Shown here in pieces: positions 21,216 to 30,294 of a DNA stretch of 64,000 nucleotides (position 1 is its first letter; each line of letters starts with the position of its first letter). The notes below the pieces were generated by a model. That model saw nothing but the letters and a program-made list of their open reading frames with translations. It made no database searches and was not told the origin of the DNA. The stretch comes from Chrysaora quinquecirrha (taxonomy: Eukaryota > Cnidaria > Scyphozoa > Semaeostomeae > Pelagiidae), in contig JACTAT010000010.1 in assembly GCA_014526335.1 (NCBI GenBank), positions 8,016,450-8,080,449 on the forward strand, in the 5' to 3' direction. The position numbers were made by a program, and so were the translations under genes.

Positions 21216-21269
21216 CCGGGTCACATCTATGGGTCCTGGGTCCCACTTTTCCGGTATGCCATGAAAATA

Positions 21270-21690
21270 TCGCAATGAAAATGGGACATTCTACAAAATT
21301 ATTATGGAATTATTTGAAAGATATGCATCCTGAAACAAAATATGGTTATTATATTCTTTATAGAAATAATAATAATAAAGGGAGTGATATGGACTTAACA
21401 AAAGATTATTTAGACATTTTATTTTGGACAAATTTGGCAGCAGGGGAAAGTAGTGAATTTGATAAAGAAAAAGGCATTCCAGTTGTAGTGATTCGACAGA
21501 GTATAATGTAAATGATTGGTTGGTAGAAATAAATGTCGGGGCATGGACAAATTATAAACATAATGAAGTAAACCAAAGTTTTGAGGAGCAGCTAATGTAC
21601 ATTAAGCAAAACCAAAATGATATTTCAGTGAGAGATAATCATCATGAAACCAGCCAGGAACACTGCGGCGCAAAAAACAAAAGATAAACT
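21270..21690 (+). pseudogene. Viral gene of unknown function, 3' part
   Basis: This is the continuation of the viral gene interrupted at 16722. The frame 21275-21511 (YGYYILYRNNNNKGSDMDL, FWTNLAAGESSEFDKEKG) ends at a stop. A second frame then continues from about 21500 to about 21685 (DWLVEINVGAWTNYKHNE), so a frameshift lies near 21505. The gene end overlaps the left arm of a fold-back MITE. The product is unrecognised. Confidence 0.45.
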
Positions 21691-21927
21691 ATAGTTTCGA
21701 ATTAGAATATTTTTCTAAAAATTAATATTTCGCTCTGCCAAGCAGGGCTTCTTCAGAGTGTGATAGAATCGACAAAATTTTTAAAAATATATATCATTAA
21801 AAATTTTTTTCGATTCTATCACAATCTGAAGAAGCCCTGCTTTGCAGGGCGAAATATTATTTTTTAAAAAAATATTCTAATTAGAAACTATAGTTTATCT
21901 TTTGTTTTTTCATCGCAGTGTTCCTTC
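21656..21927. mobile_element. Fold-back MITE, about 272 bp
   Basis: Two arms of about 125-130 bp are complementary end to end. 'ggaacactgcggcgc' with 'aaagataaactatagtttcg' on the left pairs with the complement 'gaaactatagtttatctttt...cgcagtgttcc' on the right. Inner arms carry 'gccaagcagggcttcttcag' and its partner. Only about 20 bases of AT-rich loop separate the arms. It has no coding capacity. It sits at the 3' end of a viral gene. No clear target duplication was seen. Confidence 0.88.
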
Positions 21928-21939
21928 TTTGTTTTATAT

Positions 21940-22795
21940 TTATCTCTTCGCGGCAAGAAAACTTCTACACACAGCAGCCAGTTAAGTGGTCTTTTCTTTT
22001 TCAATTTAATTATTATGATTGCGTTGCAAATGCATCTAATGGAGTTTATTGTATGGATTTGTTATATGCTATAATGTTATATACCACTAAACCAAAAGAC
22101 AGTATCTGTTAAGGAGATTTTGGATGTTATTACAGATTTTAATGAATTTTCTACGACTAATGTTGAAGGACAAATATTTACTTTTAAAAAGGTTTTAAAA
22201 ATATGTTTTTAACAAATTATCCAACTAGAGACAGTAAACAGTTATCTAAATATATTCCTTATGATAATGATGAACAATGGAATATATATGGAAATTGGCT
22301 GAAGTTGCAATGGGGCATGAAAGTAGATGAAAAATACAAAATTCTTCAAACTCATATTACGAATATAACAAAAGACAACATGAAAGGGGTTATATGGAAG
22401 AGATACCAACAATTATCATATATCCCAAATCATGCAGTAATTGAAGAGGAATTTCGCTATATGTTAGAGGGTTTTTCTAGCATAACATCACAAAGTGAAT
22501 TAGTTCAAGCAATATCCCCTATTGCAAATACTATATCTGGAGACTATTATTTTATATCCAGCCAGAATATTGAAGACACTTTTTTAGGAGATGTATTTGC
22601 CCCAATATTGACTGTTATTACTTCGTTTATAACTACTTTATCCGATGGAAATGATATGTTTTCATATTAACCTATAACACCGATTTTTTGCGATTTGAAA
22701 AATCAGTCTCTCGATATGTTTAATATGATGATGACAAATTCATCTGGAGAAAAACTGTTAGTGAGCGCTTATATTGAACTGAAGTTTAGACTTTA
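21940..22795 (+). pseudogene. Viral gene, possible penton-like minor capsid protein
   Basis: A plus-strand coding trace spans several frames: 21918-22112 (aromatic-rich, KWSFLFQFNYYDCVANAS), about 22095-22200, a clean 155-codon block at 22203-22670, and a C-terminal piece at about 22690-22795 in another frame. That last piece has a G-x-L-L-V-S-A-Y-I-E-L-K-F end, which resembles the beta-strand C-terminus of Polinton/adintovirus penton proteins. The position between integrase and polymerase is compatible. The penton idea rests on a short pattern and overall layout only; structure prediction of the 22203-22670 block would be a better test. The copy is broken by at least three frame changes. Confidence 0.35.
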
Positions 22796-22867
22796 AAAAT
22801 TATAAAAAAGAATAATAGATATCTCAATGCTTTTGTTATTACTATGGAGATTAATATCTTTATCTGA

Positions 22868-22900
22868 TTGATTCATTTTGACAACTGATTGATTGACATT
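22868..22900. promoter_or_regulatory. TGATTGATTGACA intergenic motif 1
   Basis: TGATTGATTGACA at 22886-22898, preceded by TGATTGATTCATTTTGACA, lies about 70 bp upstream of the first F-box-like gene and downstream of the previous viral gene. The same word recurs only in gaps between viral genes (see 23919, 25423, 28237 and 56768), so a viral promoter role is inferred. Confidence 0.5.
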
Positions 22901-22967
22901 TGAATTATTTTTTCTTGCATATCACCTGTGTTTATCGCGCTCAAATTTAATTGAGTTCATTGCACAA

Positions 22968-23490
22968 ATGGAAGAGATCTTGGTTTTTGAAAATACAATC
23001 GCAAATGATTTGATTCTGGCTAATATTTTAAATAAGTTAGATATAAAAGATGTGTTAAATTTGATGCAAAGTAATAAGAATGTGAACAAACAAGTTGAAA
23101 GGAATATATTTTTTGGAGGGGTAAATGCAAAGCGCACTTATGTATTGAATGCAGAGGAAATTTTGATTTTACTTCAAACTTTACTCTACATTATGGAAAT
23201 GCAAACGAGTCATATTTAAAAGATGTTTTCAACATGAAGGACTGGATACTATACCTGATTGGACACACATTTTTATCATACTAATGAAAGGAAGGTTGTT
23301 TACAATAAATGAAAAAATTGAATTTTTTAATTCTCCAACAACTTGTAAAGATGGAACATCTAAGCTCCAAATTGCAGAACAAGCACATTTTAAGTTAAAT
23401 AAAATTTCTAGAGAAGACTTTATAGAAATATTCAAGATCACCCAAAAAATACCAATCATACTATGGAATTATGTAAAAAAGAAGAAGTCA
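22968..23490 (+). pseudogene. F-box-like viral protein 1
   Basis: From the ATG at 22968 the first 50 residues resemble an F-box: LANILNKLDIKDVLNLM followed by QSNKNVNKQVERNIFFGG. The frame ends at 23219. A second segment in another frame (about 23235-23484) continues with DTIPDWTHIFIILMKGR and a helical tail. The parallel gene at 24042 has the same order: F-box-like N-terminus, then an IPD(Y/W)...LL(R/K)G(E)R segment. This supports reading both segments as one frameshifted gene. F-box proteins recruit substrates to SCF ubiquitin ligases (family knowledge). A viral F-box protein would point to host-protein degradation, which is inference. The alternative is a chance helical resemblance. Confidence 0.45.
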
Positions 23491-23854
23491 TATTGCTTGT
23501 TGTTATATTGGAATACACTTCTTGTTGAACTCCATATTTTTTCTCAATTTTTGTCTTTGTTCTTCTAGCTTTATCGACAATGTTCGTATTAAGATTTTTC
23601 ATAGTATTGATAATTCTTCTTTTTCGTCTTGTCAAATTACATTTTCTTCTTTCTTCTCCTTCTTCCATATTGAATATTCCATCTTCTTCTTCGTGTGTTA
23701 TTTTAGAAGATTCAAAAAATTCATCAAGCAAAAAAACCCCAGATGTAAAAAAGCAACACATCACCTAAATAGTAACAATAACGAGTATTTGTTCTAAGAT
23801 GTTACTTTCTTGTTTTTCTTTGACGATAATTTCTGCAGTTCCATCAGAAGTCAT
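23440..23854 (-). pseudogene. Small basic viral protein, minus strand
   Basis: An ATG at 23854 opens a short frame (MTSDGTAEIIVKEKQESN) that stops near 23764. The trace then continues in a neighbouring frame to 23456 (FFESSKITHEEEDGIFNMEE, then KCNLTRRKRRIINTMKNLN). The acid-then-basic composition is typical of small nuclear proteins. It diverges from the second F-box-like gene across a 187-bp gap that holds the TTGATTGACA-type motifs. The function is unknown. Confidence 0.4.
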
Positions 23855-23918
23855 TTTTACAATTAATATTTTGTTTATAGGTCACAGGTTCAAAAATACT
23901 TTTTTAAACAATAGAACT

Positions 23919-23960
23919 GTCAATTAATCAATCAATGTTTTAATAAACATGTCAATCACT
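23919..23960. promoter_or_regulatory. Bidirectional intergenic motif 2 (TGTCAATTAATCAATCAA / ATGTCAATCACT)
   Basis: Two inverted copies of the TTGATTGACA-type word lie in the gap between a minus-strand start (23854) and a plus-strand start (24042), about 65-85 bp from each. The placement suggests a shared bidirectional promoter. Confidence 0.5.
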
Positions 23961-24041
23961 CACTATTTAACATATAAAGAAAAGTGTAAAGATAAAAAGT
24001 TTTATAGATTTTATTTTCACTAAAAAAATAAGTAGAGTGCA

Positions 24042-24640
24042 ATGGCTCAGTATCCATACCCTGATGTATTGTGCATTCACTGTATTCTAATTGAGATTTT
24101 AAAATATTGCAATGTCAGGGATATTTTGAACATGAGTCTTATGAACAAAAATATAAATGAAATATGCTACAATAGACTGTGTTTGGCGACAAAAATACGA
24201 GGAAAAAGATTTAATTTGCGAAAGAGATCAGATTAAAATGTATGGGAGTTATAAAGAAATATACATGATGGTATTGACATGAGAAAAATTATTTACAGCT
24301 CGAATTGAAGCATGTAATACACTAATTCCTCAGTACGAAGGAGAAGACATTGAGGCAAACAGAAAATTCACACCTATACCAGATTACATAAGTTTAGTTT
24401 TGCTCTTACGAGGAGAAAGATTAAACGAATTGCCAAACATGCCAAAAATATCATCTTCGAAATGGAATGGAAGAGTCAAATTCGAAGACTCAATGATTCA
24501 AGATTCTTCATGAAAAAAATATTTCAAATATCATTTTTGAAACTTATTCTCAATTGGCATATTACAGATGGTAGAAGATTGGATTGAAGAATATGAAAAG
24601 AAAAAAGAAGACAAGATTTGTCATCATTCATAATGCATGT
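24042..24640 (+). pseudogene. F-box-like viral protein 2 (paralogue of the gene at 22968)
   Basis: The ATG at 24042 opens a frame with an F-box-like start (VLCIHCILIEILKYCNVR, then DILNMSLMNKNINEICYN) ending at 24236. A shifted frame from about 24290 continues with FTPIPDYISLVLLLRGERL and a Lys/Glu-rich helical tail to about 24635. The paired features match those of the gene at 22968 in order and spacing, so the two are probably tandem duplicates. At least one frameshift and one stop break it. Confidence 0.45.
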
Positions 24641-25020
24641 GATATAGTGAATTATAGTAGGACATACAGAAAGATGTGCATTTTTCACGAGCAGTGGGTT
24701 TGTGAATTTACTATTAAAAAGCTATTGAAAGAAAGAGATAGCAAACATCAAATATGAAGAAAAAGATGTCAAACACCAACAATTGAATCTACAGTACAAG
24801 AAGAACAAAAACAAATTTGAAAAACGCTTTCAAGAAGAAATTTTGAAATCTATGTTAATTAAGAAAGCTGAAATAGACAATTACTATAAGTTAATTACTA
24901 ATAAAAAATGTATAGATGATCTCAAAGGCTTGATTTACGATATTTCACAGATATTTCAGAGATATTAGAGCTGCAAAGGCTGCTGAATTTAGAAGAAGAT
25001 ATGATTTTACACGAGGTAGC
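24640..25020 (+). pseudogene. Lys-rich coiled-coil viral ORF
   Basis: The trace starts around 24640 (TYRKMCIFHEQWVCEF), shifts frame, and then runs open at 24783-24968 (KKNKNKFEKRFQEEILKSM, KKAEIDNYYKLI). It could be a separate small gene or the tail of the preceding F-box-like gene. No family was recognised. Confidence 0.3.
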
Positions 25021-25034
25021 TAGGGATGAATTAC

Positions 25035-25376
25035 TATTTACAGAAAGATACGGTTTTTGTTGATAACTTATAAAGAAATTTCTTCTCTTCTTCCACGAAT
25101 GCTATCAACGCCTTGTATTCTTTTCCTGCTTGTTGCAAGTTTGCTTCAAGTTTGTTAAATTCAATTATTTCAAATTAGTTTCTACGATATCGCTCCATGA
25201 CAAAATATTTTCTTTTTTTATTCATCTGTCCAAGATGTTTAATACTTTTATTATAATATTGAAAGAGTAATACATTAAAAATTCATATTCATCTTGTGGT
25301 AAAATATCTAAATCGTTTCCATAAGATTCACATAACTTTCTAAATTCTTTAAAATGATTATAGAACTGCGCCATTT
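25035..25376 (-). pseudogene. Small minus-strand viral gene
   Basis: The ATG at 25376 starts MAQFYNHFKEFRKLCESYG, then DLDILPQDEYEFLMYYSFN, with a stop after about 50 codons. The trace resumes in another frame (EFNKLEANLQQAGKEYKAL, then IAFVEEEKKFLYKLS) to a stop near 25035. This frame was found by reading the strand and is too short for a 60-codon cut-off. It starts about 50 bp from an array of TCAATCAA words (25423-25475), like the other small genes here. The function is unknown. Confidence 0.45.
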
Positions 25377-25422
25377 TTGAAAATAATATTATATTAATTA
25401 AACCACTCTATATATTGCATTC

Positions 25423-25475
25423 TGTCAAACAATCAATCAATCAATCAATCATTTTTGACAACATATCAATCATTT
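25423..25475. promoter_or_regulatory. Intergenic motif 3 (TGTCAAACAATCAATCAATC...)
   Basis: TGTCAAAC is followed by four ATCA repeats, then TTTTTGACA and ATATCAATCATTT. It lies upstream of the small minus-strand gene starting at 25376. It shares the ATTGATTGACA word with the other intergenic gaps of the viral copy. Confidence 0.5.
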
Positions 25476-25649
25476 AAGCGTGATATCCAATATAAATTGA
25501 CAATACGCTTTTTGATTTATTCAATTTCTATTTTAAATAGTGTTCAGTGAGTCAGACAAAATTTCATGGTTAAGGTACGATGAAGATCGTACTTTTAACA
25601 ATATTTTCTCAATGAAAAAGAATATAAAATAAATAAAGCGGTTAAAAAA

Positions 25650-25800
25650 TTAGGGTCCCACCTTAGGGACCCACGTTAGGGTCCCAGGTTAGGGTCCCAC
25701 CTTAAGGTCCCACCTAAGGGTCCCACATTAAATTCCCACTATGGGGTCCCAGGTCCCGGGTCCCACCTATGGGTCCCGGGTCCCACTTTTCCGCTATGCC
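25650..25800. mobile_element. Solo right end of the 13-bp-array transposon family
   Basis: TTAGGGTCCCACC-type units (about ten) lead into 'gggtcccacttttccgctat' and 'gcc' at 25800, the same terminus as the 4.5-kb element at 21260. No matching left end is nearby, so this is a truncated copy or a short non-autonomous relative. It lies between small viral genes. Confidence 0.85.
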
Positions 25801-25913
25801 ATGAAAACGAAAAACCCAATTTGGGAAAAGCAAAATGGGAAAAGCAGAGAGATTATGATCGAAAAAGAAAAGTTGTGCTAAGGTTTCCTAATGTCAAGAC
25901 AACCAGTCTTACA

Positions 25914-26640
25914 AAGATATGATAGATATTTTCTTTACTCCGAATTGTGAGAAAGGGGGATTTGGCCTCAGTATTTTGTTGAAGAGGAAAAACACAACAA
26001 CTGGCGGATTAATGGAGAATAAATCCACGCTTTTAAAAGTTAGTGAACTAGATGCTTTGTTTGAATGGATGTTCAGAAGAGTAGGAACAACATGTAATGT
26101 ACACAAGTTTTTCCCAACACTGAAAGATACTGTAAAACCATTAATTGTAAATGAAGAAGGTCAAGTGGAAGAAGTAGTATCATAGGAGAAATATTTGAAA
26201 GGTAACTATACTTTTTTATCTTAATGCATATTTTTTTACATGTTTGATAGAGATTGGATTTTTTTAAAATTTTTTTAGCCCTATTGCTGATCAATATTCA
26301 AATTTACCTGTCAAGAATTGGGTGGAATGGAGTATTACAAAAAAGAGAAGATTGCCTGCACTCACCGCACCAGTTTCAAAAAAGCCCAAAATTTCTCAAG
26401 TTTCGAAAGATGTTGATGACGATGATGAGGTGAAAAGTGATACATATTTAGATATCGAACAGAAATTGATAAAAGAAAAATAAGAAATGATGGCAATGAG
26501 CTCTAGCTACTATAGTAAAGGAGGAGAAAGTGAAGGGGAGATGAAAAGAAAGAAGACAGAGGTAAAAAGAAAAAAGGCAGTTGTTAAAAAGAAGAAGTAT
26601 GTAATCACCGATACCGATGAAGAAGAAGAAGGAAATGTAA
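25914..26640 (+). pseudogene. Viral ORF with acidic/basic tail, unknown
   Basis: The frame 25919-26185 (NCEKGGFGLSILLKRKNTTT, then WMFRRVGTTCNVHKFFPTL) is followed by a gap and a second open stretch at about 26280-26480 (NWVEWSITKKRRLPAL, then KDVDDDDEVKSD). A Lys/Glu-rich tail runs from about 26530 to 26645. The gap at 26190-26278 is AT-rich and could be either an insertion or a frameshifted stretch. The product is unrecognised. Confidence 0.35.
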
Positions 26641-26807
26641 ATGAATGATAATTTACTAGCAACAACATCACTTTTTACTAATAACTTAATTAGATAACTT
26701 TTTTTAGTTTTGTATTGCTTTAAAGATATAAAAAATATGTGCTTAACATTTAGTGTTTTTTAATTCACTTTGTCTAGAGCAAATTAGAAAGAAAAGTATA
26801 ACACAAA

Positions 26808-26990
26808 ATGCCAATAAAAAGGAAAATTGAAAAGAAAAAATCTTCTAAGCAGAAAAAAGAGAAACAAAAGTAAAAATTCTGATAGGAAGAAACTATGATC
26901 TGATTTGAGACAACTTAATTTATCGTTGAATGGGATAACTCCTGGAATTTGGACGAAACTAAAATAGATATAAAATTTTAAAAAATATCA
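26808..26990 (+). pseudogene. Very short Lys-rich viral ORF
   Basis: The ATG at 26808 gives MPIKRKIEKKKSSKQKKEKQ and a stop. Downstream bases in a shifted frame read DLRQLNLSLNGITPGIWTKL. The strongly basic start is like small DNA-binding or core proteins. Function unknown. Confidence 0.3.
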
Positions 26991-27080
26991 AATCTAGAAT
27001 TATTATAAAATCCGAAATGGAAGTAAGTAAATTAATTTCACAAATACAAAATTAGGAACCGTGCTAGTGAACCAAAAGAT

Positions 27081-27766
27081 ATGGCTTCTAATAAAATGAA
27101 TAATAATATTGAAAAGGGAATGATGGAAATTATTCACAAACTAAATTTTTTAGAAGACGTGCAAGAATTGTATTATTATATCTCCCATTTTCCAAAAAAA
27201 TTACCTTTAATGGAAATTTATTTATCTCACAAACCTCAGTCAACATATAACTGGAATGCGGGATATTATTTTTCTCATGTTATAAAGGGTAAGTTCAAAG
27301 TCAAATATGATAAAACTCCAGAAGATCGTCTAAAAATGAACTTAAAGATTACATAGAAAAATGAACTATTGGCAGATTGAAAAGTATAATTGAAGTGATA
27401 TTTACAGAGCCAACAACTAATGAAACACATTCACTTCATAATGAAAGAAGTGAAGGATGTTATAAATTAGTTTGCAATGGATATGAATTCCAAGATAAAG
27501 CACCCAAAACTGGCACAAAATGCAAACTTAAAAAGTCTTCTACTAACAAAACAGCTGTGACTAAGAAAATTAGAAAGTTAAAAAAATTTGGTCATATAGT
27601 AGATGGGGATTATGACAATTTTGCTTTGAGTGAAGATTGCGATGATGAAGAAAATACAATGTCAATCGATGTGGAAGATGGGGAAGGAAAACAAAAACTT
27701 GTTCAATCATTTCTTACTTCTCAAGAGCAAGAGCAGAAAAAATATGAACAACCACAACAACAATAA
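27081..27766 (+). pseudogene. Viral ORF pair, unknown function
   Basis: The frame 27081-27356 (MASNKMNNNIEKGMMEIIHK; NWNAGYYFSHVIKGKFK) ends at a stop, and an overlapping trace continues at 27377-27766. The second part starts as a folded domain (LKSIIEVIFTEPTTNETHS), becomes Lys-rich (KKSSTNKTAVTKKIRKLKK) and ends acidic and Gln-rich (EQEQKKYEQPQQQ). They may be one gene split by a frameshift. Nothing in it identifies a family. Confidence 0.4.
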
Positions 27767-27863
27767 TTAAGGTATAAATAAAAACGGTCAGGCATTTTTT
27801 TCATTTATGTCATTCAAGATGGAGCATTAAGTTAAACTTGAAATCACTTGAAAATCAAGCAAT

Positions 27864-28112
27864 ATGAACAGTTTTCAAGGAAAGAAGAAAAATATGACCC
27901 AACAGCGATGGGATATATTTGCTATTAACAAAGTATTGAAGAAGAAATTTCAACATATGAAAAAGATGTTGGTATCAAATGGAGCTACACTAAGAAACAT
28001 AAACTATGCTATTCTTCACAATAAGAAGAACTTCAAATTCTGCAATTCATATGGCTCCCTTTTAGAACTTATGAAACACTTATTGGAATATGTTACTCAT
28101 ACTTCCGCATGA
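27864..28112 (+). CDS. Small viral ORF, 82 codons
   Basis: This is an open frame from the ATG at 27864 with many basic and aromatic residues (NSFQGKKKNMTQQRWDIFAI, FKFCNSYGSLLELMKHLLEY). No frameshift was seen. It lies just upstream of the motif-rich gap before the polymerase gene. Function unknown. Confidence 0.35.
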   Translation: MNSFQGKKKNMTQQRWDIFAINKVLKKKFQHMKKMLVSNGATLRNINYAILHNKKNFKFCNSYGSLLELMKHLLEYVTHTSA

Positions 28113-28236
28113 ATAGATGATCTTAAAATTAGTGAACTATTTTATGTAATCTTACAAAATGATAATTACTCTTTACTATCGAAAGAAATAAATAAATAAT
28201 ATAAAAAAGCGGTAAAAAGTCTATTAAATAGTAAAG

Positions 28237-28345
28237 TTTGATTGATTGATATGTGTCATAATTATTTAATACTTGATCAATTGATTGACGTATTCTTTTG
28301 TATATCATACTTTTGTTAGTTAATGATTGATTGTGACATGTGTCA
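28237..28345. promoter_or_regulatory. Intergenic motif 4, upstream of polymerase gene
   Basis: Three copies of the word occur in about 110 bp: TTTGATTGATTGATATGTGTCAT (28237-28259), GATCAATTGATTGACG (28275-28290) and ATGATTGATTGTGACATG (28323-28340). The last is about 80 bp before the start of the polymerase zinc-finger frame, the same spacing as at the F-box-like genes. Confidence 0.55.
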
Positions 28346-28399
28346 TAAAATGTGTCTAAATTTCTATAAATTCTGAAATAGAACCTCATATAGTTCACT

Positions 28400-28714
28400 T
28401 TTAAACCTGTCATTCATTCGAAGTGGCGGGTAAGAAAACCAAAGAGACTCAACCGCTAACTTGTGTATATTGCAAGAAAAATTTCAACATAAGGAAAGAA
28501 TTAACTTCACATCTATTCAAACTACATGGAGAATCATATAAATGTTTAATATGTGGAGACAAGTTTAGTTCAATTTTAAAATTGTTCAAGCATGTGTCTG
28601 GATGTAAAAGAAACAACGATGTTAAATATGAATGTCCTTATTGTACTAGAACATGTAAATCAGAAATCTGGAAGCAAAAACATGTAAATTCATGGCACAA
28701 AGAAAAGTACATAA
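28400..28714 (+). pseudogene. DNA polymerase B N-terminal C2H2 zinc fingers (interrupted)
   Basis: The frame from about 28423 encodes three C2H2 fingers (CVYCKKNFNIRKELTSHLFK and LH; CLICGDKFSSILKLFKHVSG; CPYCTRTCKSEIWKQKHVNS and WH). No ATG survives at the obvious start: the frame begins at GTG, with CAT TCA TTC GAA before it, so the start codon may be lost. The Harbinger at 28715 cuts the gene, and finger-bearing sequence resumes at 31800. Polinton/adintovirus polymerases commonly carry such fingers before the protein-primed PolB core (family knowledge). Confidence 0.7.
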
Positions 28715-28833
28715 AGCCTGTTTTCCACGAGGTGGAATGTTTTCGCTCGAACTCAAAATTCTTCGAGCGAACATTTTCGAGCGGGGCAATTTCCTGAGGG
28801 TTTTGGCGTCAAAGCAAGCAAAAATACATCAAC

Positions 28834-30150
28834 ATGGCTGCTCACAACATTCGCACTCTGTTGAAAAAGCTCGTAATTTTGCAACTATTGCGACAAAGAT
28901 TACAGAGAAGACAACAAAAATACAAAAAAGCATTTTGGATAAGAACAATTTACGAAGAACGCAAAGAGAAGGGTGAATTTCATTTATTGGTGAAAGATTT
29001 AAGGCTGTTTGATCACATGTATTTCTTCAAATGCTTCAGAATGAGCCCATCTACCTTCTAAAAGTTGCTGTCTTGGGTAGGGCCTTTTTTGACAAGGCAA
29101 GAAACCAATATGCGTGAGCCTGTGAGTGTCAGTGAAAGGCTTTGCTTGACTTTGAAATTCCTTGCTTCAGGTATGGCACAAAGTAGCATAGCTGCAAGTT
29201 ATCAAATTAGTGCAGCTCTAGTCAGTCGGACAATAAAGGAAACATGTAGCATTTTGTGGAACTAGTTAAAAAACCAAGGCTACCTACATGTTCCAAGCAA
29301 CGAGGAAGACTGGAAACAAAATTCCAAGGTTTTTGAAGAAAGATGGAATTTCCCACATGCTCTTGGTGCAATTGATGGGAAACACATCGTAATGCAGTGT
29401 CCTGCTCGAAGTGGTTCAAGTTTTTTTAATTACAAAAAAACTCACAGTATCGTTTTGCTGGGAGTTATTAATGGAAAATACGAATTTATTATGGTGGACA
29501 TAGGGGAAAGTGGGAGACAAAGTGGCGGAAGTGTATATGCAAATAGCCATCTTCCCTATTCTATCGAGAATGACACTCTGAATATTCCTTGCCCTGGAAA
29601 AATTGGTAATTCGGAGAAGAAATTCCCTTACGTATTTTTAGGAGATGATGCCTTTGGGCTAAAACCATACCTTTTGAAGCCGGATCCTTGCCAGAATGTA
29701 CCACTTGATGAACGTATTTTTAACTATAGACTTTCGCGAGCTCGGATATTAATTGAGAATACGTTTGGCATAGCAGCATCAAGGTTTCGGAATTTTCGGA
29801 GACCAATCATTGCAAAGGTTGACACTGTCAAGCAAATTACTAATGCTGTAGTTGCATTGCACAATTTTTTAATGGCTCAAAGATCAAAAGATGACCCATT
29901 TAATTACTGCCCGTTGAACTATGTCGACCAAGAGATCAGAAAAAAGCTAAATTCAGGGCAGTGGAGGAAGGATGCAGATAGCGGAGGGATGTTTCCCATT
30001 GGAAGGTTGGGCTCGAATAACTACTCTGGTACTGCAAAAGAAGTACAGGGACGCTTCAAGGACTATTTTAATTCTGCTGAAGCCAGTGTCAGTTGGCAGT
30101 TTGATGTGGTCAATTGTGTATCAAAGTATTCTGACAAGCAACATATGTAA
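28834..30150 (+). pseudogene. HARBI1-like transposase with two nonsense codons
   Basis: One reading frame runs from the ATG at 28834 to a stop at 30150 and is interrupted only by TAA at 29059-29061 and TAG at 29263-29265. DDE_Tnp_4 signatures are present: HALGAIDGKHIVMQCPARSG (first Asp), LGDDAFGLKPYLLKPD (second Asp) and YRLSRARILIENTFGI (Glu). An N-terminal helix-turn-helix (SVSERLCLTLKFLASG) precedes the core. It is about 438 residues, normal for the family. The enzyme would move the element bounded by 28715 and 31791 but is inactive in this copy. Confidence 0.92.
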
Positions 30151-30294
30151 TCTTTGAGAATTTGCCAGACAACATTGAGAATGACTAGTGTCCAGCTATT
30201 TTAGTTATTTGTATGTATGTATGTATTATGAATTTTTTAAAAGGATATGTACATTTCAGTTTAATATAAACTGCTATCAACATGTGTCCTGCTA

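Larger units (their letters stand above)
16723..21260. mobile_element. 4.5-kb DNA transposon whose inverted repeats are 13-bp tandem arrays
   Basis: Left end 'ggcatactggaaaagtggga' at 16723 is matched by its diverged complement ending at 21260. Each end leads into an array of a 13-bp unit (16741-17010 and, inverted, 21015-21215). Inside each array lies a further inverted-repeat segment of about 60 bp ('ctgggtccgagtttggagg' at 17028 and its complement near 20980). Flanks read ATGGAAATA (16714-16722) and ATGAAAATA (21261-21269): a 9-bp duplication with one mismatch, as in Mutator-like elements. However, a third end at 25800 is also followed by ATGAAAA, so part of this flank may belong to the element. 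It carries two unknown minus-strand genes. No transposase was recognised. Confidence 0.8.

Noticed and set aside
21261..21269. Certain 9-bp target duplication of the 13-bp-array element
   Set aside because: Kept only as tentative: a separate copy ending at 25800 is followed by the same ATGAAAA, so some of the matching bases may be part of the element or a shared target preference.
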